A stretch of 64,000 nt of DNA from Cercis canadensis (Eukaryota > Streptophyta > Magnoliopsida > Fabales > Fabaceae): assembly GCA_003255065.1 (NCBI GenBank), contig QAOA01000580.1, positions 969,112-1,033,111 of the forward strand. The letters run 5' to 3'. The notes beneath the pieces were generated by a model. The model searched no databases and was not told the DNA's origin. It was given only the letters and a program-made list of their open reading frames with translations. This document shows, in pieces, positions 1 through 12,830 of this stretch; position 1 is the stretch's first letter; each line of letters starts with the position of its first letter. Made by a program: the position numbers and the translations under genes.

Positions 1-471
1 AATTATTTCTCTAATTAATTATGCATGTAATATCAATATAATTTTTTAAAAAATGTTGTTCCTCAGCGTAGAACAGAATCCTATAAATTCGACGTGGCAC
101 CCCCACTACAGCACGTAACGTAGCTTATTACTCTTTCTTTTCCGTTTCAATTCATTCAAGTTGCTCCCGTTCTATCTGTACTATGATTTGCACCAAAGAA
201 AAAGAACAAAACTTTTGTGAGCCCTTAAACCGGTAAAGGGTCACCCGCCTTGGCCTAGCGGAACCCGTCACTGCCTCTTTGAGTTTTTCCCACGCAGTGC
301 TCTACTTCGCAATTCACGTATCCCTTCCATTATCTGCCCGAACCTTTCTGGACCCGAGTTTTCGGGACTTACTACCCATTCTGAAACCACAATTAGGGCT
401 TTTTCCCATTTCATTCGCTTTTGCTTGAATGGTTTCCTTTCTTACTCGCTAGGGTTTTAAGTGTCGTGCTC
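1..471 (+). promoter_or_regulatory. Upstream region and 5' leader of the BPM gene
   Basis: No coding sequence is visible. A TATAAAT string lies at 82-88, followed closely by a GACGTGGC ACGT-core box. It is almost 400 bp before the start codon, so its use as the TATA box would imply a long leader. The stretch from about 240 to 470 is pyrimidine-rich and moderately GC-rich, like a plant 5' leader. The transcription start cannot be fixed from sequence alone. Confidence 0.35.
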
Positions 472-3400
472 ATGGCGTCCCCAAAACCTTTGGGAACCCC
501 TGAATTGGATGAGGCGATGGATGATTTCAAGCCCTTCTCAGAGTCGGGCTCGTGCTCACGGTCAATTAGCGAGACGGTTAATGGGTCGCATCAATTCACC
601 ATAAAGGGGTACTCTTTAGCCAAAGGAATGGGTGCTGGCAAGTATATAATGAGCGACACTTTCAGCGTTGGTGGGTACGATTGGGCGATTTATTTCTACC
701 CGGATGGTAAGAACCCAGAGGATAATTCCTTGTACGTTTCGGTTTTTATAGCGTTGGCTAGCGAGGGAACCGATGTGAGAGCTTTGTTCAAGTTGACTTT
801 GGTGGATCAGACTGAAAAGGGGAACGATAAAGTGCATAGCCATTTTGATCGCCCGCTGGAGGGTGGACCTTATACATTGAAGTATAGAGGCAGCATGTGG
901 TATGGATTTAGTTGATTGATTATCGTTGTTTTGTTAACAGTGTGTGTTGTCCCGTTGTGAATTTCGAATAGAATATTGGTGAAGGAGGAATGTTTTTATT
1001 CTGAAGAATTGGGATTTAGAGGTTTTAATTGAGTGGTTACTTCCCTGCTGCAGAAACTGGGGTTTGAGTGAGAGTAATGTCTGTGAAGGATGTAATGTAA
1101 TTTAATCTACTTATCTTAAACAAGAGTATTAAATGAAATGCTTTTTGGGTTTTAATGCGGACAATGAATATCAACATGGTTTCATGGGTATTGTGCTTTT
1201 TGACACTTAGCTTACTTGGATTAATTGCTTGTGGTAATTCATAAGAACTGTTCTTATTGATGAGTTTTTCATGGTCTTATGTTGACAATTTGAAATGACT
1301 TTATTCCAGCTTGTGTTGATTAACACATTGTTCTACTTTGGGTTTACGGTAAGGAAAATTTTACACATTATTGTGTTGATTGACACATTGGTCTCTGATT
1401 TAATTTTGTTTTGACATGTCATAATTGAATAGTCATCTGTAGGTAGCTCTGATAACTTAATATTAGCAGCATTTATTGGGTCGTGTATCCCTGGATGTAG
1501 ATAGCTATTTCAAGACTTAGTTGGCGAGCATAACTTTTGTGTCATGTGATTGGTGATGTGGCGGAATTATTTTCAGTTGTTGCTTGTAACTGTTGAAACT
1601 TTTGCATGCTATTTTCGTAAAGAAATAGTATCTTTGGTCATTCTTGTAAATGATACCTGTGAAAGTATGGCCCTTGGGGTTTCCCAAATTTTGAGCTTTC
1701 TTCAATTCACCTCTCTATCTTCATTTCAGGGGTTACAAGCGATTTTTCAGAAGAACACAATTAGAAGCTTCAGAGTATCTGAAGAATGATTGCCTTGTCA
1801 TGCATTGCACTGTTGGTGTTGTCAAAACTCGTTTTGAAGGATCTAAACAGAGTGTTATAGTACCATGGTCTGACATGGGTCAAGATTTCAAGGACTTGTT
1901 AGAATCCGAAGTTGGTTGTGACATACTTTTTAAGGTCGGGAATGAAAGTTTCAAAGCACATAAGTTGATACTTGCTGCCCGTTCTCCTGTGTTTAGAGCC
2001 CAGTTTTTCGGACTTGTTGGGGATCCAAGCTTAGATGAAGTAGTGGTAGAGGATATTGAGCCATTTATCTTCAAGGTCAGCTTTTAGCTCTAATTACTTT
2101 ATATATATGATATCTAAAGAGTGAAATGATTAAAGCATATTCTTACGCCATAAGTCTCTTTGCTCATTCATCATTGAAATTTCATTTATTTGTTTTCTCT
2201 AAGAATCAAATCTATCTTCTACTGCAATAGAATTTTTATTTGGAATGAGATACTATTTGTGTTCATTTTCTTATAATTAATGAGAGATTCGTTGAGATAA
2301 GAGAAAAAATGGTCTTATCCTATTATAAAATGACTATATTAAGAGGAGCCCTCCAAAAACAGAACGGTATAAGGAACACAAAATTCTTCATGTTGGCTAC
2401 ACAATGCGATAACTTTACAAAACAATTCTTCAAGCCCCCCAGATTGATGTCATCACTCGTCAAAGTGAAGACTGGTGATATGTGCATTTAAGTAAGTCTT
2501 GATAAATTAATAATTTCATATGTATAATCATATAGCTCCAACAACCCTTATCCATGAACTTCGGCAACCTAGCTATGGCTTTGGGCTGTTAGTCATACCA
2601 CTTGAATTGTGGGATTAGATCTCTAGCCCTGAAACCTATAATTTTTAATAAATGGCTAAGAAAGGGAAACAGATTATGTGGATTGAAATTATAATAACGA
2701 AATCATATAATCTTAAAATCCTGCTGTATAGAAGGGAGAGACTCGTAGTGCTACTCATGATGACTATGTATTTGAGATTTGAACAGTTTGCTTAGTTGGT
2801 GTGCATCTTAGGCTGCATGAAAGATAAACTAACAATGAATAATAATATACATTAGAGAGTTCCAGGCAACTTGTCTCCTTGTGGTTTATTCTGTTACTAC
2901 TTTTTTCCATTTGTCTATTTTGTAATGGAAAGTGAGAATGGGCCAAACCATATGGGGGTTACCTGATAATGTGTCAACGTGCAAGTGGCAAAGTGATAAT
3001 GGACCATACCAAGCAGGTTAAAGTATGGATTTATAATATTTCTTTCTTATTTAATTCTTTTTTTCTGCTTGATAACAGTAGGTTTGCTCTCATGCTTGTT
3101 GATTTCAGTTGTTGCATGCAATTATGTAGTTTCCATAAATATAGATCAGATTTTCATGTTTACTTTGGTTATGAAGAGGACGGTTGGAACTGGGTGCATT
3201 TTGTGGTGGGATAAAAACTGTTTTAATTTGCAACTGTGTTGTATAGAATGTTGTGCCTTTAGAATAAGGAAAATTAAATTGCTTCTTTAATGGAATGCTG
3301 AGAGTTGTTTCAGCAGTTAAGCGGCCATTCTAGTCTGGTCCTCAGAGAAGTTAGGATATTTTTAAGATATTGTTCCTACAGTCAGATCTTTGCCACTTCA

Positions 3401-5381
3401 TCTGTTTTCTGCCAATTTCAGAGTTCAAACTGGAAAATGAATTCTTTTCATACTTTCACGTTAAGCAGGTTTATTGAGTGAAAATCCCTTTATCTGTCTT
3501 TGCAGGCAATGCTTCTCTTCATTTATACAGACAAACTTCCTGACGTCTATGAAGTTATGGGCTCAACACCCATGTGCACTCATACTGTCATGGTCCAGCA
3601 TCTCTTGGCTGCTGGTGATCTTTATAATCTTGATCGGCTGAAATTGTTATGTGAGTCAAAATTGTGTGAAGAAATCAATACTGATAATGTGGCTACAACA
3701 CTTGCCCTCGCTGAGCAACACCACTGTCCACAGCTTAAGGCTATCTGTTTAAAATTTATTGCAAATCCAGCAAACTTGGGAGGTGCGTGTTATCCATAGA
3801 ATATGAACGTGAAATTTACCAGGTTATGTCAACTTAAGATTCTTTTTGCGTAACATATATCATCATTCTGGGTGTTTCTTCATGCTTTCTTAATCAATTA
3901 CATTTTCATGCTGTTAGTTTCTGCGTTTTATAAGTTGGTAGGATAGAAGTGCAGTATGTTATATGGTCAAATACCATTGAATGGCAAGACTTTGATTGAA
4001 CTTCATTTAGAATACCAACTCACCTCCTTTGTTTCATCCCTACTTTTGTTCTGCAGACTGGGAGACAGGAGGTACACCATCTAATTATTCACCCTATTGA
4101 AAAGATGCATTGTTGCATTTACCTGTGCATTTTGTGAACCTTCTGGTCTTCTTCGTTTGAGTATTCTAGAATATTTTCCTTTTATAGGCTCTAGGTGGTA
4201 GATCGCTCTGGCTATGTGATGATTTGATCTTTGTTATTGTTGAAGCTAATGTTGTATATTGGAACCTTATATTAACTTGTTTGTGCTACTTGGTTTTGAG
4301 ATACCATAGAATGGAATAGAATTCTATGCTTTTTCTTTTTGGATCCGATAACACAGTAATAGAGTTATATGGCTTGTACATGTGGCTTGACTTTTCAGAA
4401 GCTACATTGAATTGAGTAGGGTGACAATAACAGCATTTTTGGGGGCTTTCGTTCTAGGGGGTTTGATGTATATGTTGTATCTGGCGTATGGTAGGAGTAG
4501 TGCTTGTTGAGATTCTGGAGGAGCATGGGTATTGCACCTTCCAAGGTGAAACTTTCTGAATTCAAGTGGTTGCCAACATGCTTTATAGAGCATTCTTTTC
4601 GCCTCTGTCCTTTCTTCTTCGCTGTAGAGAAATACATAACTTTAATACCTGTAGTTTTATTAAAGTGCAATTCTATTTATCTTTCTGGCTCCCTTTTCGA
4701 GAAAGTACTTCTGTCGATATTGTGTTCATTACTTATCTCTAAGTTTCTGTCTAATTTCCTGTGTGATGTGCGAATACTTATGAATTATGGGAGGGTTTCC
4801 TTCAGACACTGATCGTGAACTTAACTATATCTATATATGGAATTTATAACTGAAATTCCATCACTTGAAATAACTCCTATATATCTGCCATTCTCTCCAT
4901 TTTTATTGCTTCCTGAGTCACTGAATTGTCAAAACCCAATCACTGCTTTAATATCTGTGGATTTGTTGTTGGCATAAGTAAACTTTTGGGTCGTCCTTCA
5001 GAACTTGATATTTCCCAGGTTTTTGTATTGCCTTTAAATTTCACTTACTGCATATTCTCCGCTAGTTTATCCTCTCTTTTATTTTTTTAATCCTTTTCGG
5101 AATTCCTTCCTTAAATGTTCCTTCTTTTGGAAACTGATTGATGTATTATTTTGCTTTGAACAGAGGTAATGCAGTCTGAAGCCTTCAAGCAATTGAAAGA
5201 GACATGCCCTTCAATGTTGTTGGAGCTGCTGGAGACATTTGCGACGGTGGATGAGAACTCAAACCAGCCGTTGAGCAGGAAGAGAAGTGGCAGTAGCGTA
5301 TACGGGCAAGATTTAGCAGACGGGGCGGCTGCCGCTGAATCGACTAATCCAATGGGCAGGCGTCTCAGGAGGCGGACATAG
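472..5381 (+). CDS. BTB/POZ and MATH domain protein, BPM family (CUL3 adaptor)
   Basis: Four exons join in frame with GT-AG introns: 472-899, 1730-2075, 3506-3782 and 5164-5381, giving about 422 residues, a normal BPM length. The MATH domain spans roughly residues 30-165 ([28 protein letters not shown]; the SMWGY codons straddle intron 1). The BTB/POZ domain follows from about residue 197 to 315 ([22 protein letters not shown]), then a short helical region. The C-terminus is basic ([16 protein letters not shown]) and could act as a nuclear localisation signal. In this family MATH binds substrates such as ERF/AP2, HD-ZIP and MYB factors, and BTB binds CULLIN3 to form a ubiquitin E3 ligase. The start at 472 is chosen over an upstream in-frame codon because it begins the conserved family N-terminus. 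Which of the BPM1-6 types it matches is not determined. Confidence 0.93.
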
Positions 5382-6618
5382 TTTGTGCAGTTTGGAGTTT
5401 GGACCAACAATCCTTCCAAGTGTGATATAGGTGACCGTGACTGTGACCCCCTTAGTTCTCAGACTGCCTGTCAATATGAGTGGTTCCTTGTTTTCGTTTC
5501 ACCTGGTTCCGGGTGTCAGAAATTCACCTTCCCAAGGGGTTTCTTTCGATAGCTTTTCTTAATGATGGTATGACACTAGAACAGTTTCTAATGTAGGATA
5601 TAACATGCTCGATGTCATAAATAAAAGGTAAATATCCCGCTTTTTTTTTTTTTTTTTTTTTTTTTTTNTTTATAAAAAAAAAATTATATCTTGGCAGAAC
5701 ATGTGTTCGTTTTTTAGCTGATATAGAAGTGTTTGAGCTCTCCTGATTTATTTGTTTATACTTTTGGCCAGCGTCATTTACAGCTTGTTGGGTGGAACAG
5801 AATGGAACTAATGAAAGGAACAATTTGATCTCGTTCCACCCCATAATGTATCCAAGCCTGCGTATATCAGTTTTCTTCTTTTTATTAAAGATGAATAAAT
5901 TCTTTAATGAAAGAACAAAGCAATTGAGCCTGCTTTTAAAGACTAAATAGGAATTAAATTTGATTTTATTTGATGGGCCAAATATAAGGTCTTTGGACTG
6001 CATTTCAGACTGAATTCTCTTTTTATGCAATATAATTTTGAACTTGAATTATTGGACAGAAAATTCTTGTTAGTAATGATCTTTTCATCTCTTCTGTACT
6101 TGATCCATCAAACAAACAGGCATTGGCTATTTTTTTATTTTTATTTTTTTTACTATAACTTTGAGTTTGAACACAACTCTTAAAGGAAATTGTACTACTT
6201 AGCAAACCGTTTTAGTGATTATGCTAGATCCTATTGCTTCTTTGCCAATAGCACTAATTCCTATTGTGCTGCTAATTGCGGTTGCAGAAGAATGCCCTGC
6301 AAAGAAAAGTACTTATCATTCAAAATTTATATTTTGTATCTTGAAGATGATTAAGAGAGAAACTAATAAACTATATCAACTTTTTCAGAAAAGAAGAAAG
6401 ACAATAAATATATTCAGAACTTGTAACACTTATCCCTGGACTCCTAATTTTATTCATGCACAGAAACAGTCTTTCTAAACTTGATGGATATCCTTTTGTA
6501 AACTTAATATGTTAGTGATAAATCATTTTATGCATGCTATAAGTTATAACTACAAGTAAAGCTAAATAAACCTCTGCTGATGTCGAGAAACGAGGCTGGT
6601 AAGGCTCAAGACTTTGGA
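5382..6618. other. Intergenic, BPM 3' side to small reverse gene
   Basis: Holds the BPM 3' UTR at its left end. A poly-T tract interrupted by an N gap at 5668 follows. The rest is AT-rich unique-looking DNA. No gene, repeat pair or RNA gene is recognised. Confidence 0.6.
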
Positions 6619-6822
6619 TCACGGTGAAAACTTGGGCCAGAGAAAAGCCCCCATAGCAAACTCTCTCTTGTAGGCCAAATCACCTTGTGTAGGCAATCCA
6701 TATTCAGCAAGGAGACGATCGAGCTTCCATTCAGGCATGCTTTGGTAGTCTTTCTGTTTGTATCTTGGGTAGTGAAGAGGCATCTGGAAGCAGCTCACAC
6801 CACTCTGTCTGGGGCTTCCCAT
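6619..6822 (-). CDS. Small conserved plant protein (67 aa, DUF7722-like)
   Basis: A single-exon reverse-strand reading frame encodes 67 residues starting MGSPRQSGVSCFQMPLHYPR. The pattern CFQMPLHYPRY, then a short acidic linker, MPEWKLDRLLAEYGLP and FAMGAFLWP, is as I recall it for a family of short plant proteins of unknown function (DUF7722-like). There is no signal peptide and no membrane segment. It stands alone between the BPM gene (convergent) and a gene desert. A TATAAAA string lies about 90 bp upstream of the start on the same strand. No function is known to me. I rate it a real gene because the motif order is conserved and the length is complete, but the family assignment is from memory. 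Confidence 0.7.
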   Translation of the reverse strand: MGSPRQSGVSCFQMPLHYPRYKQKDYQSMPEWKLDRLLAEYGLPTQGDLAYKREFAMGAFLWPKFSP

Positions 6823-6910
6823 CTCTCTCTTTGCTTACTGCTTTAGACACACACACAACTTGTGTTTCAAAATTGTGCTACTTTTGTTCCTCTCGGCTCT
6901 CAGGCTGAAA

Positions 6911-6917
6911 TTTTATA
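6911..6917 (-). promoter_or_regulatory. Candidate TATA box of the 67-aa gene
   Basis: On the reverse strand the sequence reads TATAAAA. It is about 90 bp upstream of the start codon at 6822, a normal plant distance given a leader of some 60 bases. Confidence 0.45.
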
Positions 6918-7405
6918 TCCGAGACCTTGTCGGGGGTGTCACACGAATGGGTTGGTGTACCTATCTTAGCTCACGTAGTTGAGTTTTGCTCAATGTGTGC
7001 ATCTGTACGTTTATGCGTATGAGAAAGAGAAATAATGATGAAGAAAAGGTGTGAGCTTGAAGCAAGCGCATAGTATCACATATATGCAATGCACCACTAG
7101 CAACAAACCATCAAGTTCTAAGAAATGAAATAAAATTAAGGCTATTATTGAATTTGAAACTTATTAGTGTTACATTCACCAATTTGTCAAATTAATTATT
7201 GAGTTTGAATGTTATCTTGAAAGTAATGCTCATAAAGTTTCTGTCGGGAAAAGTAAACCTTATATCAAGCAAAGCATGCCTAAATCTCACATGTTTCAAG
7301 TCTAAGATAAAAGGAGACCATCAACTATATAACATCAAAAGGAAACACATGTTATAAGGGCTATACGCATTATTTCCATCGTATGAGATGAAAGTTTTAA
7401 TTGTT

Positions 7406-7442
<37 letters not shown>

Positions 7443-7446
7443 CAAA

Positions 7447-7653
7447 GTTTCTTAAATATTTTTGATATTTATGTTGTATGTCATACTACATAAGAATAGC
7501 CAATGTATGAATTACATATGTACAAATTAATTGATTTTAAGTTTGTTTAAGAAAATAAGATAAATTAATTTTATATCTAATAAAATATGAAAATTACATA
7601 TGTTTGTCACGTCAATGTAATATGATATACACATGTAATATTATAAAATTTCT
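7447..7653 (-). mobile_element. MITE-like repeat, family 1, copy C
   Basis: This stretch shares order and wording with the inserted element at 44080-44291, in reverse orientation. Shared blocks are a CTTAAATATTTTT start, a TTTATG-TAG/TTG-TATG block, AGAAAATAAGATAAATT in the middle and ATATCTAATAAAATAT near the end. There is no coding capacity. Boundaries are approximate, because the flanks are simple AT-rich sequence and no clean target duplication is seen. Confidence 0.5.
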
Positions 7654-9119
7654 ATTTTTTTTTTTTTATATATAGTATAGTTTGGTGTTTTTGAACTAAC
7701 AAGTTTTATGCCAAATTATATTTGCACTAAAAATGTTAACTATTTCCAAAAAGAAACAAGATGTATTCTATCGTACTTTACATGATCTATTATTTAGTCA
7801 AAGTATTGTGTTATTTCGTAATAGAAACTCATATCATGATATTGCTAAATAACTAGTGAGTTAAAACCAAAGTTCATATTTGGTAAAAAGAACAAAAAAT
7901 ATCATATATAATATGAAGCATTTGAAGTATAAAAGTATTTCAAGATTTACTTAATTATTATCCTCTTTATTTCCTTTTATTAATTAAATCAATTTTTAAA
8001 ATTTGAAATGATAGATATAACTGAGCAGGGTTTTTGAATTAAAAATAGTGAACTCCATTACATACCTCAGCAACGAAAGTTATAATTCACAGATTCTATG
8101 TAGTCTAGTATTTTCCTATGAAAAATATTCAAGTTGATTCACTAAATATTATTAATAGTCTATAAAACAATAATTACATGCTTTATTATGAAAACTTTTT
8201 GTTATAGCTAGGGTGTTGGCCCCGCCCACATGGGCAAGGGAAGGGTGCATATGATCAATTGACTAACAATGTTGGGTCACTTTATTTAAAGCTAGCCATA
8301 GTTTTCATGATTATTAATTCTTTTGTAACTGCTATAAGTCATAACATCAATTAAATTATACAAATTCAGCTGAGTATCATCTTAACAAAAATTTAATTAT
8401 AGAATAAATTTATAGTTATATAGCTTTTTTGTTTTTGTTCCTCATTAATAATAATATGCCATCTAAACATTACAATAAGGTGGCGTTTGGTACAATGATT
8501 TTTTTTAGTTTTTTGGAAATCATAACTTGATAAATTAAGATTTTCATGTTTGATACAAGATTTCAAAAAAAAAAATTACCAAACAAGTAGGATTTTTAAG
8601 AATAGTTTTGGAGTAAGTTTCTCACAAAAAAAATTAGAATTGGATTTCTATGACCATGAAAAAAAAATTGACATAAANAAATATATCTTTCATTAATAAC
8701 ATAATCGTATAAATCCTTATATACAACTACTTTATTTAAAGTATGTTTGATACGAGGTAAAAGAAAAAAATACAAACTTATTATTACTCCTTCAAATGTT
8801 GTTCCATTAAGTTTTCTCCTTAATCATACTAAACACATCAAAGTTTAAGACAAAAGAAATTGTAGGTATAGTAATTTAAACTTAATTACAATTACCGCTA
8901 AACCCAAATAAGTTTAAGGCTTGTGCAACTATTATTATTCTCATTTTGCTACACATGATCTTATAATTCATTAAAACTGATTGTTAAAGTCACCTGTGAA
9001 AGTGTGTAAAGTTTAAGTTATACTAGGAAAGAACAACGTTAATTATATTATACAGTTTTATATTTTGTCATATTAACATAAGTGATATAATTTAAATTTA
9101 ATTTAGGTAGCTCAAAATA

Positions 9120-9990
9120 CACAACCCATATGTGTCACGTGGCACCGAATGAACCTTCCAAAATTTACCATACAAACTCTCCACGTCTAACATGGACAAA
9201 CGAGTGTCAAGTCGCTTACACTCAATCATTACCCACACCTCTTCTTCACCACACGATCTCTTATCCTAAACACGTTGACCCCCATCCAATGATTGTAGAG
9301 AGAAACATCAAACGGCCATAACTGAATGGGCCCCAATCCGATATCTCAGGATTACCATGCTCTTAGTTCTACAAAATAATAAAGATAAAGCCTTGAAAGC
9401 TTTGCAAAAACATTATTGCTCCTCAATGTTATTACATGATTGCATACAAATTCCACGGTATCCGTACATGATAAACGATGGAGTAGTAGTTACCCATCGC
9501 CTAATCGTGGGCCCGACGACAGGCAATTATTACTCAGGCCTTCTTAACCACAGATTTAGTTATCCAAAACATGCGGCCTCACGGAATGTTGATAATGGGC
9601 CCAACCCGTACAATAATTGGTGAGGCCTTGAGAACCACACGATCAAAGGTAGCCCATTCTAAGACTTCGACACTTGCTCATTAGAGGGCCCAATTATGAC
9701 TCTTTCGGATCAGTATGTTTCTACTTTTTATGGTAGATGTGGCTCGTTTAAGGCCCAAACGTAGAGAATTAGTGTGAACGAGAGGCCACACAATTTAGTG
9801 GCTCAAACACTCTGTATTAAAGGGCGACGTGTCTCCATGCTTTTTCTGTTTTGATTTGGGCCTGTGAGCCGCGATCTAATAGAGGAAAGCCGTCAAAGGC
9901 CAATTTGTGGCTTCTTAAGCTGCTTTCTCGAACAGATTCTGTGGCTGTGAGAGATTTGTTGATTCGCTTTTACCCCACCCACCTCAGTTT
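9120..9990. promoter_or_regulatory. GC-richer block with six TGGGCC/GGCCCA motifs, no gene
   Basis: Base composition changes sharply from the AT-rich flanks. Six site II-type motifs occur at 9327, 9508, 9596, 9687, 9752 and 9857, and a CACGTG box at 9136. Short related segments recur, for example AGGCCTTCTTAACCACA at 9537 and AGGCCTTGAGAACCACA at 9623. Site II motifs are TCP-factor sites common in promoters of ribosomal and organelle-protein genes. No conserved protein follows on either side within 2 kb, so this may be the promoter of a non-coding or lost gene, or a decayed repeat. Confidence 0.35.
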
Positions 9991-12440
9991 TCTGAAACGG
10001 GTTCAAGAAAAAAAATAAAGTATATAGCAGAAATAAAATTTTTAAAATTAACTTTTTAGTATCTATAATCAAAACAAGTGTTATTAGATTTAGCTCAATT
10101 TTGTACTTTTGTCAAAATTAGAAGGAGACACGTTGATGTATGTCATGTATTCTCAGGTGTTGGTTGAATATATAGACAGTGTTTGAATTAAGGAAAACAA
10201 CAAAAGAATAGATAAACTTCAAAACTTATAATAGAAGATATTAGGTAAGTAACGGGTTTAGATTGGCTTAATTATAAGAATTTTATTTTTGATAAAATGT
10301 ATTATTTTTTTGGTTCTAAAATCAAACCAATCCAAACAAGTTATAAGAGAAAAAAAAATCTGTTAAAAGTAATTCTCAAATCAAAAGTTACATATTTATT
10401 TACATTCAGAAATCAAGTATAACTAAAAAAAAAAAAATGATAGAATAAGGGNATAACTAAAAAAAAAAAATGATAGAATAAGGGATTCTAGAAAGTAGCA
10501 TATATATATGAGAAGAAAATGTACACCATTTTATTATTTTCTTTTCAAATAAAGCTGACTTGTGATTGATGTAATTCATCCTATATCAGTTTATATAAAT
10601 GCTTAGAATCAACCATGCAAAAATCTAAACAATGACCTAACAAAACCTTGCTTTATTGTTGAAGGTCTCATTCCCAATAAAATTCAATAGTATTGAGCAC
10701 ATTCTATGATTATCACTACTGAGAAGAAGAAGGAGGAGGATAATGGGTAGTTTTCATTGCGGCAAGTAGGTCTATTCAAAGGATATTGGGTTAAAGAAAG
10801 AAGGGCTATCATGCAAGTTAGGTTTTAAATAATTCTTTTGTTTGATACGTGAAAGTCCAAACTATATCTTTCATAAGACCATGCCACCATCTACAGTTCC
10901 TGATGAATGGTGACTGTCGCATAATTAAAGCCTCCACAGTCCAAACAGGTTATTTGATTGGATTTATATAATAATAACAACGCTAAAAACTGTCACTTTC
11001 CTTATGAAGAAATTAATAACATATAGTTATAAATGTAATAGCTAGAATCAATCATAAAAACAAACTATCATCACATAAAGTAATATAATTGTGAGTAGTT
11101 CGGTGATCTATAAAGAGAAGAATATGGTGAGAGAAGGTTGGAGCCTGAGTTTTGGTGACTTACGATGCTCAAGTTAGCTTGATAATGGAGAAAGATAGAG
11201 TAGGTCGGGTTGAGCGAAAAAGACCCAAGCAAGAGAGTTAAGAGATGGTATGTGAAAAAGTGACTTTATGAGATTTGAAAGAAAAGATAGAGATATACAT
11301 TAATTAAGTAAAAATATTATTATTCTTTTACTGTGGTAAAAATAGTACTTCTACTCAGGTATCATTAACAATATACTAACATAATTAATAAATTCATTTA
11401 TTTTATCTTCACATGAAACCATAAATCATATACAATGTGTAATTATTCAGTCAGAAAGATTGGAAGCAAAAACATCGGAAAATATAAACCAGATTCATAT
11501 ATTTTCATGTGAAGAAAGACAAGAAAGTGGGACCTTTTCCGCTTATATTTCGTTTCATTATAATTTCTGGTTGTGGTTGGTGATTCAAACCTTTGACAAG
11601 GACACAAATGGTAATGTATAACTAATTTTTTGTAGGATCTGCACCAACCATTATTGAGAAGGGGTGTTTCGTATATAACCTTAATTTGATGCATGCCAGC
11701 TTGATTCTTGGATCACCTAACAGTATTACATGGACCTTATTTGTCAAGTGTTGGTATTGGAAAAATCTTTACGTGTCTATCACAAAATCTTTATAACAAA
11801 GGGAGATGGAGGAGATCCCTAAAAGATCCTACTTCTTTTTCGACATGCCCACTTCTATTCAGGACTAGCGTTTTCAACATATGCCCTCAAAACTATAGTC
11901 ACCAGAACGCCAATATGCATTAAGACATTACTCAAACAGGACAATGAGATTGCTGGGAAAAAGTTAATTGGGCATATACTAAAGATTAGCTTAATATATC
12001 CTCCAGGGAATGAAAAGAAAGAAAAAAACAAAAAAAAAAAGCAAAACTTCATATTTCGTGTTAATTCCGTCCGTAAGTAACAAATTTTGTTTTGATACTT
12101 TCGTTCTTTTTTTTTTTTTTAAAAAAAATTTTAGTATCTACTTCTTTTTATTACTTGTGATAATTGGTCATTTGGCTAAAATTGTCATTTTACAATTAGA
12201 AATAATCAAACCTGAGATAAAAGAGGTGAGGGATAATTTTAAGGTAGAATGCGACTCCACTAGACATGGAATAATGTATTATACTCTTTTATAAGTTAAA
12301 TAAAAAAATTATTTATGAGAGACTTAATTATTAACCAATTTAACAGTGAAAAATAAAAATAAAGTTTTAGTCCAAGAAAAATTGCAACTAAACCAAGGTA
12401 ATACTAATCTTCCTTTGATAGAAAAGAAATTACAATTCAC
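9991..12440. other. Intergenic AT-rich DNA
   Basis: No gene is recognised. An N gap at 10452 sits between two direct copies of about 30 bp ending GATAGAATAAGGG, an assembly signature. The short open frames here are AT-rich and do not resemble proteins. Confidence 0.5.
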
Positions 12441-12444
12441 TAGA

Positions 12445-12830
12445 CACGTGCCTTGCTGGCGTAACCGTCCATTTTTTTCATACAAAAGGGTGGACACCGA
12501 AAGTTCTACGGTTTGATTCGGCGCTGAGAATCTGGAATTGCCAAAAATAACTGCATCACAGAAACAACGCCAAGGGCCCAATGTGACGTGTCACCATGAC
12601 CCACAGGCTCCAATAAGTTTTGTCGACACGTGGCGACACAAAATGATTGTAGTATGTGTCTTGGGACAACACGTGGCCTAAGCTCTATGCATGGCCTATG
12701 GAGCTAGGACTTAAGAGGAGTGACCTTCCAGAAACTTCTGCCCAACTTATGGCTGGCATTGGCCGAGCATCTAGCGGCCAACATGATGCCACGTGTACAG
12801 AGAACCACGCGAGCATCCTACGTGGCAGCC
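12445..12830 (+). promoter_or_regulatory. ACGT-core (G-box/ABRE-like) cluster upstream of the RCC1 gene
   Basis: Four perfect CACGTG palindromes at 12445, 12627, 12670 and 12790, a TGACGTGTCA at 12584 and a TACGTGG at 12819 all lie within 250-630 bp upstream of the start codon at 13075. Such boxes bind bZIP (ABF/HY5) and bHLH (PIF) factors in plants, so abscisic-acid or light control is plausible. This is inferred from motif density only. Confidence 0.55.

Larger units (their letters stand above)
6823..9119. other. Gene-poor AT-rich intergenic stretch
   Basis: Begins with the leader and promoter of the 67-aa gene. It contains a 30-base poly-T run (7411-7440), a MITE-like repeat (separate entry) and a GGTGGCGTTTGGTAC segment near 8480 that resembles the end of hAT-type MITEs but has no clear partner. 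An N gap lies at 8678. No coding region is visible. Confidence 0.5.

Noticed and set aside
5524..6030. Reverse open frame of 168 codons
   Set aside because: It runs through a poly-T/N gap and encodes poly-Lys. The rest has no protein-like pattern.
9357..9623. Open frame of 88 codons inside the GGCCCA-rich block
   Set aside because: No recognisable motif, no splice or promoter context, and composition does not stand out from other frames.
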